Part shown: positions 55,250 through 64,000 of the stretch, piece after piece | How the letters are laid out: each line of letters begins with the position of its first letter | Position numbering within the stretch: the stretch's first letter is position 1 | Assembly (NCBI GenBank): GCA_947652605.1 | Contig: OX393578.1 | Span: 53,637,415 to 53,701,414 of the forward strand | Direction: 5' to 3' | Length of the DNA: 64,000 bases | Source of the DNA: Elmis aenea | Lineage: Eukaryota; Arthropoda; Insecta; Coleoptera; Elmidae | Made by a program: the position numbers and the translations under genes | Notes under the pieces: generated by a model | Told to the model about the DNA's origin: nothing | The model's database searches: none | The model's input: only the letters and a program-made list of their open reading frames with translations

Positions 55250-56695
55250 CTTTCTTTTGGGTGACATTTTTGACGTTTACAAAAGAATTGATACAACAAA
55301 ACAAAAAGAGTGGCACAGCAGTCATAGCATGCTAACCGTTAGCGCCATGAAAATGGCATTAAAAGCAACGAGGCATTATGTCAGTAGATTCTAAGTTTTG
55401 TGCGGATTTTTAGTTATAACCCGTTAGATGTCGTTTGTTTTATTTCCACAGGTAATTCATTAATAACTTGAGCCTTTGTAGTACAAGGCGTTCTGTGTTT
55501 TTAATTTCGGTAGTCCAAAGTCATTTAACGTGGTACAAAGTTTATTGCTTTATACAGTGCCTAGTATGGAAACTAAAGGACTTTAATATCTGAAACGTTG
55601 TTTGATATTAAACGCTATTAGATTTTCCGGAATAGAAATTGTGATCCCTTGATGTTTCGAAATTAAACATCAAATGGTGTCTGTATTCTCTTAATTTAAG
55701 GTAATGAAAATACTCGTGTATAAATAACATAATACTGCTCGCAGTAGTGTTGATGCAGGCAACATCGAATGAGCAGGTAACATAAAGCCCGATAATTGGA
55801 AAGCTAAGCACTCTCTACTAAAGGCGGAAATGGAATCGCGCGTCTTTAGAGCAACTCTCGGATTCGGATGATTAATTATTGAAGAGGATAAATGAAATTC
55901 CCCAATGTAACGGGAGAGTTCGAGTTATTAGCATTAAATAAGACAAGTTGTTTAAAAAGGAGCTTACGAAATTTTTCCATTAGTCTCATTTTCGTTAAAT
56001 CCCGATCGCCTTTTAATTTCGCTCTTCCGTTTGATATTACCATAAACGTAAATTCGATTTGAACTAAGCAAATTCGATGGCTCGCCTGCATGGTCAGCTT
56101 TACGAGTCGACCAACAAATCTGGCCTCATAAAACGACCACAAAATAAATCTAGTGCGCCGTAATTTTTGGTATGCAGCCACGAATGGGCTAAATTTACGG
56201 CGCATATGTTGCATTTATGCAGCAATACCCAATATAAATAAAAGTGGAATCGTCTATACATAGCGTGGCGCTAGCACAGTGCCCCTGGACTAACTAAAAG
56301 GCGTTAACTAACTAACACATACCTATTGTATTGTACATAACATTGCGCCATATTAAGTGCATCGTGTGCGATGTTAATAGTCATAAGTTACCAGTGCATT
56401 AATCTATACTCTAGCGTTACATGAACCGTTATTCTCTCAACTGTTGAATTTGCACTCGCCATAATGTTAATTAAGAGGGGCGGTTGTACGTGCCACTATG
56501 ATTTATTACATCAAATATGCATATAAAAGTCAAATTACGGCGCTATTATTATATTCTACCTTTCATGGGCAATCGTTCTGTACACATCTTGGGTGAACAT
56601 TTCACGAAAATATGTAATTTGAGCGACATGCTAATTAATAAGAAAAACTGATTAATCAGGACAACTTCTTAAACTTAAAAGATAACATATCGATT
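55250..56695. other. Unique DNA with less AT-rich core (55.8-56.6 kb)
   Basis: A TACAGTGCCTAGTATGGAAA word at 55,555 looks like a Tc1-type terminus but has no partner. 55,800-56,560 is non-repeated and somewhat GC-richer; the 112-codon minus frame (55876-56214) has no recognised domain. Confidence 0.35.
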
Positions 56696-56699
56696 AAAT

Positions 56700-56945
56700 G
56701 AATACTTCGAGTAGCTGCGAGTGCGTATTTCCACGATCGCATAGTTGCCATACAACTCGTGTTATGTAGCGAACTTTTTCTACGATCACATAATACATGC
56801 GATTTTACCGGTTTTTTGATTAATAGTAAACACACCTGTACGTGCGCTGTTAAGTGTCGTTGATGTAAATCTACTTTGACATTTCTAGACACGTGTGCCT
56901 TTTGCTTATCGTGCGTAAGGACTCACTTACTATGCATGCAGGATG
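56700..56945 (-). repeat. Dispersed repeat, minus copy
   Basis: Inverse of 50876-51075: CGAGTGCGTA, ACAACTCGTGTTATGTAGC, TTTTTCTACGATCACA, CTACTTTGACATTTCTAG and the ACTCACTTACT end. Divergence is substantial. Confidence 0.5.
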
Positions 56946-57027
56946 GGTTTGACTGAGCCTACTTTGAAAATTTCAAAAAAAAAAAACTGTGCGTTTTGCA
57001 CGTAGAAAAAATCATAAAACACATAAT

Positions 57028-57735
57028 ATACAGTGCTGCGCAAAAGTATGGAGACAGACAAATATCTAGAATACTATTACAGATATTACAATAAAATTTT
57101 GTATCTGACTATTATGGTATGTTCTGGATGCCATGAAAATATTGAGGTTGCAATGCGACTTTCGGTTCAATCAGAAACAGACTAAGACTGGACATTTTAG
57201 ATAAAACACCCTGTATATTTTTATATTCCTCTTTAAATTGACTTCCAAAAACGTATGAGGTTATATGGGTCTAGAGTCAATCGTTTTCGTGATGTTTAGA
57301 TTTTTATCAAAATACTTTCTAAAACTTTTAACTTTGAAAAGGCAGAAAAAATTCGTTTAAAACGTAGATGAATAATAAATTGATTAATACTTTGCACTAG
57401 CTATATTTAAAAATACTATATTAGGACGTCTTTTACGCTTGGTAAAATTTCTGAAAATTTATATGAGGATAACTCTTTTTTTTTAATACAACACCCGATT
57501 AAAATTTCCTTAAAAAAATGCATGTTTTATTCCTAAACAGTTGATAGATTATTAGAGCAACATAATATTATTAAGTAGACTATGAAGTTACAAAGCCGTA
57601 ATTTTGGAAAAACAATTAAAAAAAAACAAAAAATAATAATTGAAATTTTCCTCTACGATTTTTCGATTATTTTTTTTTTATAATGAAGACGTAATTTCAC
57701 CATTCTTAGGTTTAAATCGCGATTTGCTATGTATA
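57028..57735. repeat. Tc1-like terminus and diverged copy of the next palindrome's arm
   Basis: ACAGTGCTGCGCAAAAGTAT at 57,031 resembles a Tc1 element end. From 57,201 to 57,520 the sequence is a diverged copy of 57911-58236: ACACCCTGTATATTTTTATA, TATGGGTCTAGAGTCAA, CGTCTTTTACGCTTGGT and AATACAACACCC. This is an older solo arm of that family. Confidence 0.6.
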
Positions 57736-57742
57736 ATACATA

Positions 57743-58843
57743 CAGGGTGAGTCACGACGGACGCGTCGGAGTTTTATGGCGAAACGGTTTATATTTTCCA
57801 ATTTCTGTCGCTGTTAGTTACTGTAAGTCAATAAGGGCTACATTTTAAAAATATTTTCAAACACACAGGGTGCTCCAAAAAAGAGTGGCATATCAAAGTT
57901 ATACTTTTTCTTATGGAACACCCTGTATATTTTTACATTTTTGGATTCCTCTTTAAATTTAATTCAAAAAATGTAAAAGGTCATATGGGTCTAAAGTCAA
58001 CCGTTCTCGTGAAAATTGCATTTTCATGAAAATACAGTATTTTCAAAAATTTTCAACATTTAAAAACTTTGAGAAGTCTGAAGAAATTGGCTTGGAGATA
58101 AGACTGACAATAGATTATGTAACACTTTACACCACCTACATTTTTAAAATATTATACAGGGCGTTTTTTACGCTTGGTCAAACTTGTGAAACTTTAAACA
58201 TCGATAACTCAGTTTTTTTAAATACAACACCCTATATTTTTTTACACACAATAAAATCGCGATATCTCGGAAAATATCAATTTTAGGTATAAAACAGTAT
58301 GAACGTTTTCGAAAGAAAATTAAATTTTCTATAAGACGGTGTAAAGAAATATAGGGTGTTGTATTTAAAAAAACTGAGTTATCGATGTTTAAAGTTTCAC
58401 AAGTTTGACCAAGCGTAAAAAACGCCCTGTATAATATTTTAAAAATGTAGGTGCTGCAAAGTGTTACATAATCTATTGTCAATCTTATCTCCAAGAAATT
58501 ATCTTCAGACTTTCCAAAGTTTTTAAATGTTGAAAATTTTTGAAAATACTGTATTTTCATGAAAATGCAATTTTCACGAGAACGGTTGACTTTAAACCCA
58601 TATGACCTTTTACATTTTTTGAATTAAATTTAAAGATGAATCCAAAAATGTAAAAATATACAGGGTGTTCCATAAGAAAAAGTATAACTTTGATATGGCA
58701 CTCTTTTTTGGAGCACCCTGTATGTTTGAAAATATTTTTAAAATGTAGCCCTTATTGATTTACATAAGCTACCAGCGACAGAAATTGGAAAATATAAACC
58801 GTTTCGCCATAAAACTCCGACGCGTCCGTCGTGACTCACCCTG
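57743..58843. mobile_element. 1.1-kb near-perfect palindrome (foldback)
   Basis: TA-flanked (57741-57742, 58844-58845). Arms of about 505 bp start CAGGGTGAGTCACGACGGAC; the spacer is only about 90 bp (58249-58338). Each arm includes an internal 60-bp unit bounded by CAGGGTGCTCC and GGAACACCCTG. The two strands encode nearly the same hypothetical peptides (58026-58286 plus and 58168-58560 minus) because of the symmetry; these are not genes. Confidence 0.9.
57866..57925. repeat. 60-bp CAGGGTG unit within the palindrome arm
   Basis: CAGGGTGCTCCAAAAAAGAG to GGAACACCCTG, mirrored in the other arm near 58,660-58,718. It may be a tiny MITE captured before the arm was duplicated, or an internal terminus of the element. 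Confidence 0.45.
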
Positions 58844-58849
58844 TATAGA

Positions 58850-59870
58850 AGTTGATATGTACAACATAAAATTTATTGACCAAAAAAAAAACCTTTTAGA
58901 GTTTTACTTATTCTGTTCTTCTCCTAACTTTATTTAAAGCACCACTAATATAATTCGCAGATGGTTATCTTGTGCATATAATTTTAGGGCGGCATTTTTT
59001 CTTGTCTCACCGTAAATCAAGTGCATATCAACTTGTTCATCTCTCATATAATAATATCGTGCCATTGTGGTACATAAATGTTAATTTAATAACTGATCCG
59101 AGATTAACTAATTTTTATAAGCGGCTTTGACAGTGTTATGTGGTGTCAAACAAATTTCGTTTTAATTCGACAAAAGAAGTTGCACGCGCCGATATATCTT
59201 GCACACAACTAAACGTAACATGTTCTAAATAAATTACCTGCATGTTTGGAATATTAAATTTAGATGTTTTAACCGAAACGGGAGATGCAGAGTTTTTCGC
59301 GTTCATTTTGCTACCAAATGCTGCGAAATTTCACAGAATTTTACGAGTATTTACAGTTATTTCGCGTATGTGCCGAGGTATGTTGAGATACCGGTAATAA
59401 TTGTGCATCAGGTGTTTTGAAGGTTGAGATTGACCGAAAATAATAGAAAAAGCTTGCGAGGTACGAGGAAAGGCAAAATTGGGTCGGTTTTATTATATTA
59501 TTTAAAAACTATAAAACCTAGCACTAAACAGCTCAATAGATAGTTGAACAAAACGTGATTAAGGATATGCAGGCTGGCCAAAATTCGAGTTCAGACATTA
59601 AAATCTCACCTATTTTTAACAGCTTGAGTTCAAGTTTGCATCACAAAAAGTTGCTTAATTTTGTGCTGATCAATAAAATTCCAAGACATTTCAAATACAT
59701 ATATGCAATAATTCTGAGAAAAACTGAAAAAGCTTGATTAAAATAAAAGGCACAGTGAAACACTAAAACATTTTTTTTTTCAGATTTTTTAGTTTCTACA
59801 AAAAATTTCAGTTTATAAAGTGTGTACCAGTTATCGTGTACATGTACAGCATGGGGTTTTCGCAAACCGT
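58850..59870. other. AT-rich spacer
   Basis: No repeat or gene recognised; short ORFs only. Confidence 0.35.
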
Positions 59871-59871
59871 A

Positions 59872-60037
59872 AAGCTAAGGCCGCACTGCGGGATGGTTGG
59901 TTGGAGGGTAGATGGTAGATACACGCGTCGCCTGGCGACAATTTGTTGTGAAACAAAGCGCCTGGATTGTCGCCAGGCGACGGCGTGTATCTACCATCTA
60001 CCCTCCAGTCAACCATCCCGCAGTGCGGCCTTAGCTT
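59872..60037. mobile_element. 166-bp near-perfect hairpin MITE
   Basis: Arms of about 72 bp (59872-59944, 59966-60037) start AAGCTAAGGCCGCACTGCGG and differ by a couple of bases. The loop is about 21 bp. GC-rich arms in AT-rich surroundings. Flanking duplications cannot be separated from the palindrome. Confidence 0.8.
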
Positions 60038-60039
60038 AA

Positions 60040-60549
60040 GAGATACAGAGTTGGTTATAAATGGGTCAAAATGATGAATGATTTAAGAACAACTATTTTA
60101 TGAAAGCATGTCTTGAAAAAAACAGTTTTTGCGCAATTGATAAAAACCAAAAACATTACCTTTTCAATTTTTGCTCATAAGTTGCTTTTTTTTTAAATCT
60201 TACTAAAAATATTTTTCGTTATTATCGGGACACTGTTTTGTGTTAATTTGAAATCTGTTAATAAATTTTATTTAACTTCTGTTGTTTTGTTATTTTAACA
60301 TTCACTTTTTTGTTTTAGGTATGGGCTGTGGCAACATTGAAAAAAAAAATTGTTTGTAGCAGTGATGTATCGGTTGTTTATCTTTAACAATAAGTAAGTT
60401 ACTACAATATTATTGTATTTATTAAATTTAACTACAGTAGCTATTAAAAAAAAACAAAATATTGCAAATATAAGCTAGCTCTACTTAATTAAATAATTTA
60501 GGGTATTTTTTAATTTTATTTATTAATTTATGATTTTTCATTTATTATT
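60040..60549. other. AT-rich spacer
   Basis: Nothing recognised. Confidence 0.35.
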
Positions 60550-60551
60550 AG

Positions 60552-61485
60552 AGTAAAGTGCCCTAATATGGAACAGTTACCTATTATGGAATACATCAGT
60601 TGTATGACAATGAATAAGCGATATCTGTTGAAAAGTATATGTACCTATTTGTTCATTGATCGCACATTCCCAAATGTAAAATAGTTAAAAAATATTCACT
60701 AGATTACATAACAGATTCAAATATATTTTTGACGTGCTACTGAGTTTTTAGGCTAAATCTTTCAGTGCAAAATATTATATGCTAGGGTAAATGATATAAA
60801 ATATTTTATTGCATGTTTATTTAGCATGAGCCTTTACATTTCAATTAAATAGACCAAAATTTTGATTGGGGCCATTTCATGTTTTACATATACCGATTTT
60901 TGAAATGTCACATTGATACCTAACATCGAATACATAGAGGTGCCTTTTAATGAATATGATTATGGTCACTAAGTACAGGAATATGGGTTCAGTGTCAAAA
61001 GTGTCAGAAATGGGCAGACGAAAAATGTGCAAAATACCTAAAAAAACAATTCTATTGTCCTACCTGTAAAAAATAAATAAATTATCAACATTTAGTTCGA
61101 ACGACACTTGAATTATAATTTAATTTACATAAATAACAGAGTTTTGGTTTGGTTTATGTAATAATGCAAATCAGAAAGAAATAGAAGATTAATCTATGAG
61201 CAATTGTTTATTTTAATGTATATTTCCTATATAATTCTATATTCCATATTAAGAACCCCTAGTATTCCATATTAGGTTCCCCGGGAGCTTAATATGGAAT
61301 AGTAGTAACATTTAAAAAAATAGCTATATAAGAAATATCTCCGTAATATCGTACCAGAATAATTCGAGTAATGTGTTGCGTATTCATTACAAATTCCTTA
61401 TAATTGGTTTTGCAAAATTTGGTTGAATAAATGTGAATATTATTGCCGAATACAAAAAAGTATTCCATATTAGGGCACTTTACTC
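60552..61485 (+). mobile_element. F1 element copy 4 (inverted orientation)
   Basis: 934 bp, TA-flanked (60550-60551, 61486-61487), perfect F1 ends, orientation opposite to copies 1-3. The finger-like coding tail therefore lies on plus (60963-61076) and is open to its stop. Confidence 0.88.
60963..61076 (+). pseudogene. Zinc-finger-like C-terminal tail of lost F1 transposase
   Basis: An open 114-nt stretch encodes WSLSTGIWVQCQKCQK, WADEKCAKYLKKQ, FYCPTCKK and a TAA stop. The arrangement W-hydrophobic-x-C-x2-C, W-x-D/H-x2-C, then F-x-C-P-x-C matches the second half of a PHD/RING-like zinc finger. The same frame is intact in copy 2 and shifted in copies 1 and 3. Stops directly upstream show that the body of the protein is deleted. 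Identification as the tail of a pogo/Tigger-like transposase is an inference from the TA-flanked TIRs and this finger. Confidence 0.55.
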
Positions 61486-61487
61486 TA

Positions 61488-62650
61488 CTCTCAGATCTAA
61501 TGCAAATTTGAGATATGCACTTATTGATAGTTGATGATAATGTTTTTGTAAGCATATTTATTTTTATTTGATGAAATGTCCTTAAAAAATAGCCAATCTA
61601 AAGTCATCTATTGTATTTAACGGTCTTTCAAAGATTGGCTGTTTTCAGAACATTTCATTGAAGTAATATGCTTAGGAAAACATTATCTACAAAGTGCTGA
61701 TCTCAAATTTGTTTTGCCCATGGAGATAGCGTTACACATTAAACGCATGTTATCATTTTGATTTAATAGTTATAGTAGGTAAAAATCGACCACCTTTAAA
61801 ATTAACGATCCAATTATAGTTAGAGTTTTCGTAAGTTTTTATGTACTTATCAAGCGTGCATGTTAATTGTCGAATACAAACAGTGAAAATGTGAAAATAT
61901 TAAACTTATACAATTACATACAATAAAATTCTCAAGGCCACTTCAACTGCGCAACTAATTAAAAGTTAGCTTGCTCCGAAAGTAAGGAGGAAACTAGTTT
62001 TCAGATTACCAGCGTTATCTTCTTATTCTGCAAGTATTTTACAATAGAATTAAAGTTAAGTTTTCTACAGCAGTAACTGTAAAGTTTTATAATCAATTTT
62101 AAATTACGTGCTTTTGTTGCTTCGTTATCCTTTAACTTTTTTTAATATTAACCTCAATCCATTTTGAATTGCTCGCTTTAGTAACAAGTTATTAAAAGAG
62201 GTGTTTGTATGAAAATTTTTATTTTACACGAACGAAAAAATAATAAACCTGTTCACGGGTTGATTTTGTTGTAGTGAAGCTTTCACGATTTTAATTCGCG
62301 TTTGATTCCGTTTTAATTTGTTTTTTCAATCTATGCAGTGACACAATCGAAACTGCGTTGCATTTCTAAATAAAGTTTGAATTAGTTTGAACGTAATTTT
62401 AAATTTAACAACGGTTTTCAATCAGTTTTTAAATGACTCGTAACTTTAAACCGGATTTTTATTTTTAAGTGTTCTTTGAAATGTTATCGGAACTGCTGGA
62501 ACAAATCTGAACATATTGGTTGCTTAAAATTGAAATTGAAAATCTCAATAGAGGAAGGCTGAATTTAAACAAAAGTGTATACGGTGTGTTTGCAATTCGA
62601 GGTTCATCATTGGTAACTTCTACACCATAATAGATACAGGACCAAATTAA
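61488..62650. other. AT-rich unique DNA with a small inverted pair
   Basis: AAATGTCCTTAAAAAATAGCCAATCT near 61,575 and its partial complement near 61,630-61,655 form a loose hairpin, with AAATTTGAGAT and ATCTCAAATTT at 61,503 and 61,701 extending it: a decayed palindromic MITE of about 210 bp. The rest is unremarkable. Confidence 0.4.
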
Positions 62651-62661
62651 TCAATTAGATG

Positions 62662-63140
62662 AAAAGATGAAAAGAGACAGTCGTCCACCAATAACGTTAA
62701 ATAACCAAACGCTTCCACAAGAAACCAGCGCAAAGTATCTTGGTATACACCTAGATCGACGACTAACATGGAAGCCCCACATCGTTGCCAAATGCAAACA
62801 ACATAATTTAAAGTTCAAACCGCTCTCTGCTGGCTTCTTGGTCAAAATTCGCAACTGACCACAGAAAACAAGCTTCTGGTGTATAAAACTATACTTAAGC
62901 CCATCTTGACGTGGGGAATTCAGCTTTGGGGATCAACAAGTTCATCAAATATTGAAATACTGCAACGGATTCAGTCAAAACGCTACGCACTATAGCCAAA
63001 GCTCCGTGGTATTGGTATGTATCGAACAATCACATTCATAGTGACTTTAATATAGGTACAGTGAGCGAAGAAATTACAAACTATAGTAAAAATACCAACA
63101 CAGTTTGGAAGTGCATCCTAATTTAAGTGCTTTATTTCTA
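62662..63140 (+). pseudogene. Jockey-type reverse transcriptase C-terminus
   Basis: The polymerase of a non-LTR retrotransposon, of which only the thumb and 3' end remain. 62667-62858 encodes NNQTLPQETSAKYLGIHLDR and RLTWKPHI, the hallmark KYLGxxLDxxLxWxxHI motif. After a shift near 62,825, NSQLTTENKLLVYKTILKPI leads into LTWGIQLWGSTSSSNIEILQ and RIQSK. After another shift, TLRTIAKAPWYWYVSNNHIH and the final KYQHSLEVHPNLSALFL appear, ending at about 63,140. These are the typical last motifs of Jockey-clade ORF2. Two frameshifts; 5' truncated. No clear poly-A tail before the next element. Confidence 0.85.
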
Positions 63141-63156
63141 TTTCTAAAAGTACGTA

Positions 63157-64000
63157 AGTAAATGTGGGTATAATTGACACCGATGTAGTAGTTGACATGT
63201 TAGTTTTTAAATCATTATAAAGACAGTTCGGTTGTTGTTACATTCACACGTTTAGTGCCATCTGGTTATTTTGTACTTTGCTTTTGTTTATTTATATCCT
63301 GACAACACTAAGAACATTCATTTTGACATGACATAATCCTTCACGTAAAAAGTTGTGAGCATTCAGATATATCAAATTTTTCTATTCGATTTAAAGGAGA
63401 TAAGTAAAGTTGTTGAAGTGATTTTTATTTTCTTAATTAATATAGGTAGCTAATTGTGTTGTTACATGTTGTTACTGGTTATTATGTAGTGTTTTAAACT
63501 TGCAAGTATTAGTGTAGCGGTTATTTTTGACCATGGTTTTAGTATGTCAACTACTGGTGATCATATCTCTTATGTTTACCAGTAGTTGACATGGCTGTCA
63601 ATTATTGGTGCGTTTAAACTCTTGCGTGGAAAAAGATTTTAACCTAAGTGGATATGCCTCCCATCAAAGGTAAAATGTTAGCATATCCTGAAGAAGATAT
63701 AAAAAATGCTCTAGAGGATGTTCGACTTGGAATGCTTGTAGCTACTGCAGCTAAAAAACATAAAGTGCCCAGTGCCTCCTTTACAAATCCAAAGAAAAAG
63801 CCCCATTGAAAGAAAAATGGGGCCAAAAACAATACTTTCTAGAGAAGAAGAAGACGTAATAGATTGCAAGTTCTAGTAGCGAATCTGAAGAAGATTGGTT
63901 ACAGTCGGGTTCCTCGACGAAAGACACAAGTTTTGAGTTAACAAATCTCGGTGAATGATACCATGATTTTTATGAAGACTCACAATATATTAATAAAGAC
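63157..64000 (+). mobile_element. Pogo-type element, right part outside the window
   Basis: Following TA at 63155, AGTAAATGTGGGTATAATTG may be the 5' end; it begins like the F1 and F2 ends. The motif TAGTTGACATG/CATGTCAACTA recurs at 63,190, 63,546 and 63,580, the latter two forming a 15-bp-arm hairpin (CAACTACTGGT..ACCAGTAGTTG). It leads into a pogo-like transposase start. The left boundary is tentative. Confidence 0.5.
63654..63990 (+). pseudogene. Pogo/Tigger-like transposase N-terminus (Psq-type HTH), disrupted
   Basis: Pogo-like transposases begin with a Pipsqueak-type helix-turn-helix that binds the transposon ends. The Met at 63654 starts MPPIKGKMLAYPEEDIKNAL then EDVRLGMLVATAAKKHKVP, a good match to that domain: an acidic first helix, then the recognition helix TAAKKHKVPxxT. 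The frame ends at 63809; a one-base shift continues PIERKMGPKTILSREEEDVI. After that the expected CENPB-type and DDE domains are absent, and a Ser/Glu-rich segment (SSSESEEDWLQSGSSTKD) with a stop follows. This suggests an internal deletion joining N-terminus to C-terminal tail. The window ends here. Confidence 0.75.

Noticed and set aside
58026..58560. Two similar ORFs of 86 and 130 codons on opposite strands
   Set aside because: They mirror each other because the DNA is a palindrome; they lie wholly within a foldback element.

Overview
This window looks like gene-poor, AT-rich intergenic or intronic DNA from an arthropod, most likely an insect and possibly a beetle. That identification rests on the mobile elements rather than on any host gene: mariner-type transposases with the insect DUF4817 helix-turn-helix domain, many TA-flanked CAGGGTG-ended foldback elements, Penelope-like fragments, PIF/Harbinger, pogo, Tc1, hAT-like and Jockey-type remnants. 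I recognised no host protein-coding exon, tRNA, rRNA or CRISPR. All recognisable coding sequence is transposon-derived and nearly all of it is broken.

Layout. 1-4 kb: mostly unique DNA plus one copy (1595-2530) of a four-copy TA-flanked family, here called F1. 4.3-5.9 kb: internally deleted PIF/Harbinger element with transposase (+) and MADF/Myb-like (-) remnants. 6.7-10.9 kb: MITE mosaic, including a related family (F2, 7128-8441) with another MITE inside it, and F1 copy 2. 12-15.6 kb: old inverted arms around a palindromic TTA-flanked element and a small piggyBac-like MITE. 15.7-18.6 kb: a three-level nest, an old inverted-repeat element containing a hAT-type MITE with perfect 8-bp target duplications, itself containing a foldback element. 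21.7-24.5 kb: second copy of that foldback, interrupted by a 1.74-kb element with an exact 8-bp duplication and a remnant of an unnamed insect transposon protein. 25.5-29.8 kb: a large foldback host element with three insertions. 30.2-32.8 kb: Penelope-type repeat, a foldback whose arms are made of a short minisatellite, and a TAA-flanked PIF-type MITE containing a 91-bp tandem repeat. 34-40.9 kb: F1 copy 3, a second TTA-flanked palindrome, a non-LTR RNase H fragment and a Penelope fragment. 43-48.6 kb: two more foldbacks and a MITE. 51-55.3 kb: three transposase pseudogenes (Tc1, mariner, DD37E-like). 57.7-58.8 kb: near-perfect 1.1-kb palindrome. 60-64 kb: small perfect palindrome, F1 copy 4, Jockey-type RT tail and a pogo-type transposase start running off the window.

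Between these lie islands of apparently unique, less AT-rich DNA (about 0-0.6, 6.0-6.5, 11.0-11.6, 14.2-14.6, 18.6-19.4, 24.8-25.4, 33.3-34.0, 41.3-42.5, 47.5-47.8, 48.8-50.0 and 55.8-56.6 kb) without convincing ORFs. They are the best candidates for host regulatory or untranslated sequence.

Most interesting points: (1) F1 copies, otherwise non-coding, keep a PHD/zinc-finger-like C-terminal coding tail, and F1 and F2 share a TIR core, suggesting a pogo-like family; (2) mariner-type foldbacks repeatedly carry the DUF4817 N-terminal domain at the inner end of their arms; (3) many long palindromes could form long double-stranded RNA if transcribed. Boundaries were read by eye; those with target duplications are exact to a base or two, others are approximate.
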